Positions 60,539-64,000 of a DNA stretch of 64,000 bases are shown here, piece by piece; within the stretch, counting starts at the first letter, position 1; each line of letters begins with the position of its first letter. The stretch lies in the NCBI GenBank assembly GCA_004154925.1, contig QJNS01000052.1, positions 186,001-250,000 of the forward strand, in the 5' to 3' direction. Under the pieces are notes generated by a model. That model ran no database searches. It was not told the origin of the DNA and saw only the letters and a list, made by a program, of their open reading frames with translations. The position numbers were made by a program, and so were the translations under genes. Source of the stretch: Monosporascus cannonballus. Lineage: Eukaryota > Ascomycota > Sordariomycetes > Xylariales.

Positions 60539-63500
60539 TAATTTCCCTTTTTTAGGATTTTTATTTTTAAAAATTAAATTATTCGTTTATTATTTTTAAT
60601 ACCTAATTTTTTTTATTTTTAATTATATAAAATTACGTAAAAAATGTGGTTTTCGTTAACGTATTAACATTTTTATTTTTTTTAAAATATATGCATTTTA
60701 TTTATTATAATAATTCTTAAAATATTTTTAATTTTTTAAAAATTAAATTTCAAAATTCTTTAAATAAAAAAATTATTTAAAACGTTAAAAAAATAAATTT
60801 GTAAAACGTTACGAACGGTTATTAATAAATTAAATCGTTTATAAAAATAAGAACGGTTATTTTGTTATCGTAATATTAACATATTTTATTATAATATTAA
60901 AAATATAAAAATTATAAAAGAATTCGAACGTTTCGAAAAAAAATAAGAATAATTAAAGGCTGTTATTACGGTTATTACGTTAACGTAAACCGCGGCAAAT
61001 TAATCCGATATTTTAATTATTAAATAATTAATTATTCATTAAAATACGTCCGTTATTATTACTAAATTCTTTTTAATAAATATTAAATAGTAATAAAATT
61101 TTTAATAAGTTTTTAAGTATTTTTGAAATTCAAATATCTTTTTTATTTAATTAAATATTAAATAAATTTTTTAATTTTCGTATATCGAAAAAAGTTTTTA
61201 TTTCGTATATTTATTTATTTTTTACCTTTATATTACTTTATACCGTACGTACTTTAATTATATTTATTATTAATACAAATAAAAAAATATGTAAAAAATT
61301 AAATCAAATTTAATTTTTAATAATTATTTTAATTAATAATTATTTTTTACACTTCTTTGAATAATTTTATATAAATTAATATATTTGAAATCAAATATTT
61401 TGTTAAATCGTATTATTTATTTAATTTTATATAAATTCCAGTTTTATTTTTATTTTTTATTATAATTATTATAATTACTTTAATGAAAAAATTACCTTAA
61501 TATTAATTAAATCGTTATTATATATCTTTTTATAAATTTTTAAAATAAAACCAAAATTTACGTTTATTAATAATATTTTCATATTTTTATCTTAATTAAT
61601 ATTATAAATTAATTATATAATTAATAATATCCTAATTTAATTATTTTACTTATAATTAATATATTATGATAAATTAAATTTTAAATTTTAATGTTTTCGT
61701 TTTATTTATTTATTTACTTAAAGTTTAAATACGTTAAACAATTTATAATTTAAGTCGATTTATATTATTAAACTTTATTAAAACTTAAATATAAATATCG
61801 GTTTTTTATTTAAAATAATTTAAATTATTAATTTATTTATATTAAAAATATATTTAGAGAAAATATATATTATTTATTTAACCTTTATATTTTCGTAATA
61901 TAATAAGAAATAAAGAAATTTTAAAAATTAATTAATAAATACGAAAGTATTATCGTAATATATTTTCGTAATTGTATTTTTTAATATAAAACCTTTAATA
62001 ATGAAATCGAATAAAATTAAATATTATAATTATTGTAAAATAAATAATAATTATAATTTTTCATATGGTTTATATCGTCGAGTTTTTATTTTAACGTAAA
62101 TACTGTATTATTATATAATTTTTTATATTTTTATTTTTATTTTTAAAAAAATATATATGTTAAAACCGTTTTAAGGATTTATAAATTTTCGGATATCTAT
62201 ATAACTAATATTTGTATATTTTTCGTATTAAATCCTTTTAATATTTTTTAAAATTTATATTTTATTTAGTTTTTCGTTTTTTAGGAAATTATCGTTATAT
62301 TATTAAATTTTTTAATATATATCGAAAAATAGTGCCCGAATTATTGTAATTTATTACGAACCTAAATACTTTTTTATAATAATATTAAAAATTATATAAT
62401 TAATTTTAACTAATTTCTTTCGAAATTTGGTCGTTTATTTAAAATATTTATTTTATTATTCTTTAAATTCTTTTATAAATAATAACGAAATCGAAGTTCG
62501 TTAATTTTTTCGTATAACAAAATTATCGTTTTATAAGTTTTTTAATCGTAATAAATTAAATAAAATTTTAATAATCCGTATTAATTTTAATTTAATATAG
62601 GTTTCTTTTAAAAAATGCCTAAATTTTCGAAATACCATAATAATGGCTATAAATTCCGTATTTGGAATATCGTAATTAAATTCGGTTCCTTTTAATTTAT
62701 ACGAAAAAAATATAATAAGGTATAATTTATCTTAATTATTTTGTTATTTAATTATTACGTTTAATATGTAATTCGAAGTATCGGTTTTTAATTCAATAAG
62801 GTAATTTGGATCGTATATAATTAATATTAATTTGGTAATAATTATATTTTTAATATCTTGAAATACCTTTTTCGTATTTAGTATTTATTTAAAACTTTTT
62901 TAAAAATTTATTAAAAATATAATTATTTTATTAAAATTTCGAATAAATTTCTTATAATAATTAATAAATCCAAGGAATATTTATATATCCTTAATTATCG
63001 TTAATATTTATTATTTTATAATTATAACGATTTTCTTAAGGTTTATCTTAATATATCTTAAGATAATAATATGTTCCAGATATTCCACTTTTTATATATG
63101 AAATTAACTTTTTTTCCGCGTTAATAAATAATTTTGCATTTTGTAAAATTTAAAAAAACCTTATAAACGTATTTTGCGTATACTTTTTTTATTTTTAAAA
63201 AATAGGAATGTCGACGAGATAGCATATAACAACAATATCGAGGTATTTTCGTAATACGTAATTTATTATCTATTAAAAAATTACTAATATATTCGTAAAT
63301 CTTATTAATATAATTAAATATTTAAATAATTTATATTTCCTTTTAAATGTTATTTTTTATTCGTATTTTTTTTAATTTTAATAAAATTATATTTATCTTG
63401 AAAATCGAATACTATAAACTATTTAATTTTATAAAATCGGTTTTTCAGTTTTGTAATTAAGGATAATAATATTTAATTTTTAACAGTAATATCGTTTAGT

Positions 63501-64000
63501 AATCGATAATTAATTACAAATCGCAATTTTTCGTTTTTTTAGTACAAAAAAATGAGGTTTTTTGTTAGTAATTTCGAAAGTCAAATTTATTCTTTGTATA
63601 ACTGATTTTTATGTATTTTTAAAAAATACGTAATTTATTTCTGTTAAAACTATAAATGAGGTAAAGTTTCGTCGAAAATCCTTTTTAAAAATTATTTCAT
63701 AATTTTATTCGCTATATTCTAATAAGTGTATATCGAATTCCTTTTTTAAAAGCTATTTATATCGGTAATATTATAATAATATTTTCATTAAAAATTCTGA
63801 TTTTTGGGATTATTGTTATTATTTTAAATCGTTATTTAATTACTTTAATTTTGCTTTTATAATAATAACAATACGTTATATTTTTCCTTGATATTCGTTT
63901 TTTTTTATATTTTATCTTTATAGGTAATAAGATTTTTATCGTATTTTTATGCTTATATTCGTCGTCATTATCAATTAAATATTAAGATTTTAATTCTTTT
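60142..64000 (-). mobile_element. Ty3/Gypsy copy A5, 3' part, runs off the window
   Basis: Starts with a 3' LTR (60142-60538) inserted into the reverse transcriptase region of A4; TAAAA at 60137-60141 is the expected left half of a duplication. Minus-strand content: antisense ORF remnant (about 60.6-61.05 kb), chromodomain (near 61.1-61.2 kb), integrase (61.7-62.4 kb), RNase H (near 62.7 kb), reverse transcriptase (a YLVDI-type motif, with one Asp changed, near 63.2 kb) and the start of protease. Strongly RIP-mutated. Confidence 0.85.

Overview
The window looks like a piece of a filamentous ascomycete (Pezizomycotina) genome. It has short GT-AG introns (plus two likely GC-AG ones), a Zn2Cys6 regulator, a fungal RAD52 orthologue, and a sharply two-part composition. 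Gene-bearing blocks of ordinary base content (about 6.6-20.0 kb and 35.2-44.3 kb) alternate with very AT-rich blocks (1-6.6, 20.3-35.0 and 45-64 kb). The AT-rich blocks are almost entirely transposons. Glutamine, tryptophan and arginine codons there have become stops, and CpA/TpG is scarce while TpA is abundant, which is the signature of repeat-induced point mutation (RIP). A Eurotiomycete-like host is my guess from the RAD52 sequence; I cannot prove the class.

Left block (1-6.6 kb): two nested plus-strand chromodomain-type Ty3/Gypsy elements, one ending in an LTR at 3329-3703. First gene block (6.6-20.0 kb): a decayed secondary-metabolite cluster. It holds a secreted bicovalent FAD oxidoreductase (minus strand), a divergently transcribed drug-efflux-type MFS transporter with about 12 exons, a relic non-reducing polyketide synthase (SAT, KS and the start of AT) broken by three small insertions that each left a target-site duplication, and a Zn2Cys6 regulator with a GC-AG intron.

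Middle block (20,048-35,224): one hAT DNA transposon with 12-bp terminal inverted repeats, an exact 8-bp target duplication (AGTGTGGG), GGGTACCC-rich subterminal arrays and a RIP-mutated hAT transposase. A complete 6.7-kb minus-strand Gypsy element is nested inside it. Second gene block (35.2-44.3 kb): an unrecognised degenerate gene, a short-chain dehydrogenase, a RAD52 homologue with an apparent one-base frameshift, a P450 relic and a possible MFS tail fragment.

Right block (44.3-64 kb): a nest of LTR elements. An old minus-strand Gypsy copy is interrupted in turn by a solo LTR (duplication CTGAG), a second-family element (TTTTC) that itself carries a solo LTR (GTAAC), another Gypsy copy (TAAAC), and a fifth copy that runs off the window. 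Both LTR families carry, antisense near their 3' LTR, a small cysteine-rich reading frame that seems conserved between families. This is the most intriguing unexplained feature here.
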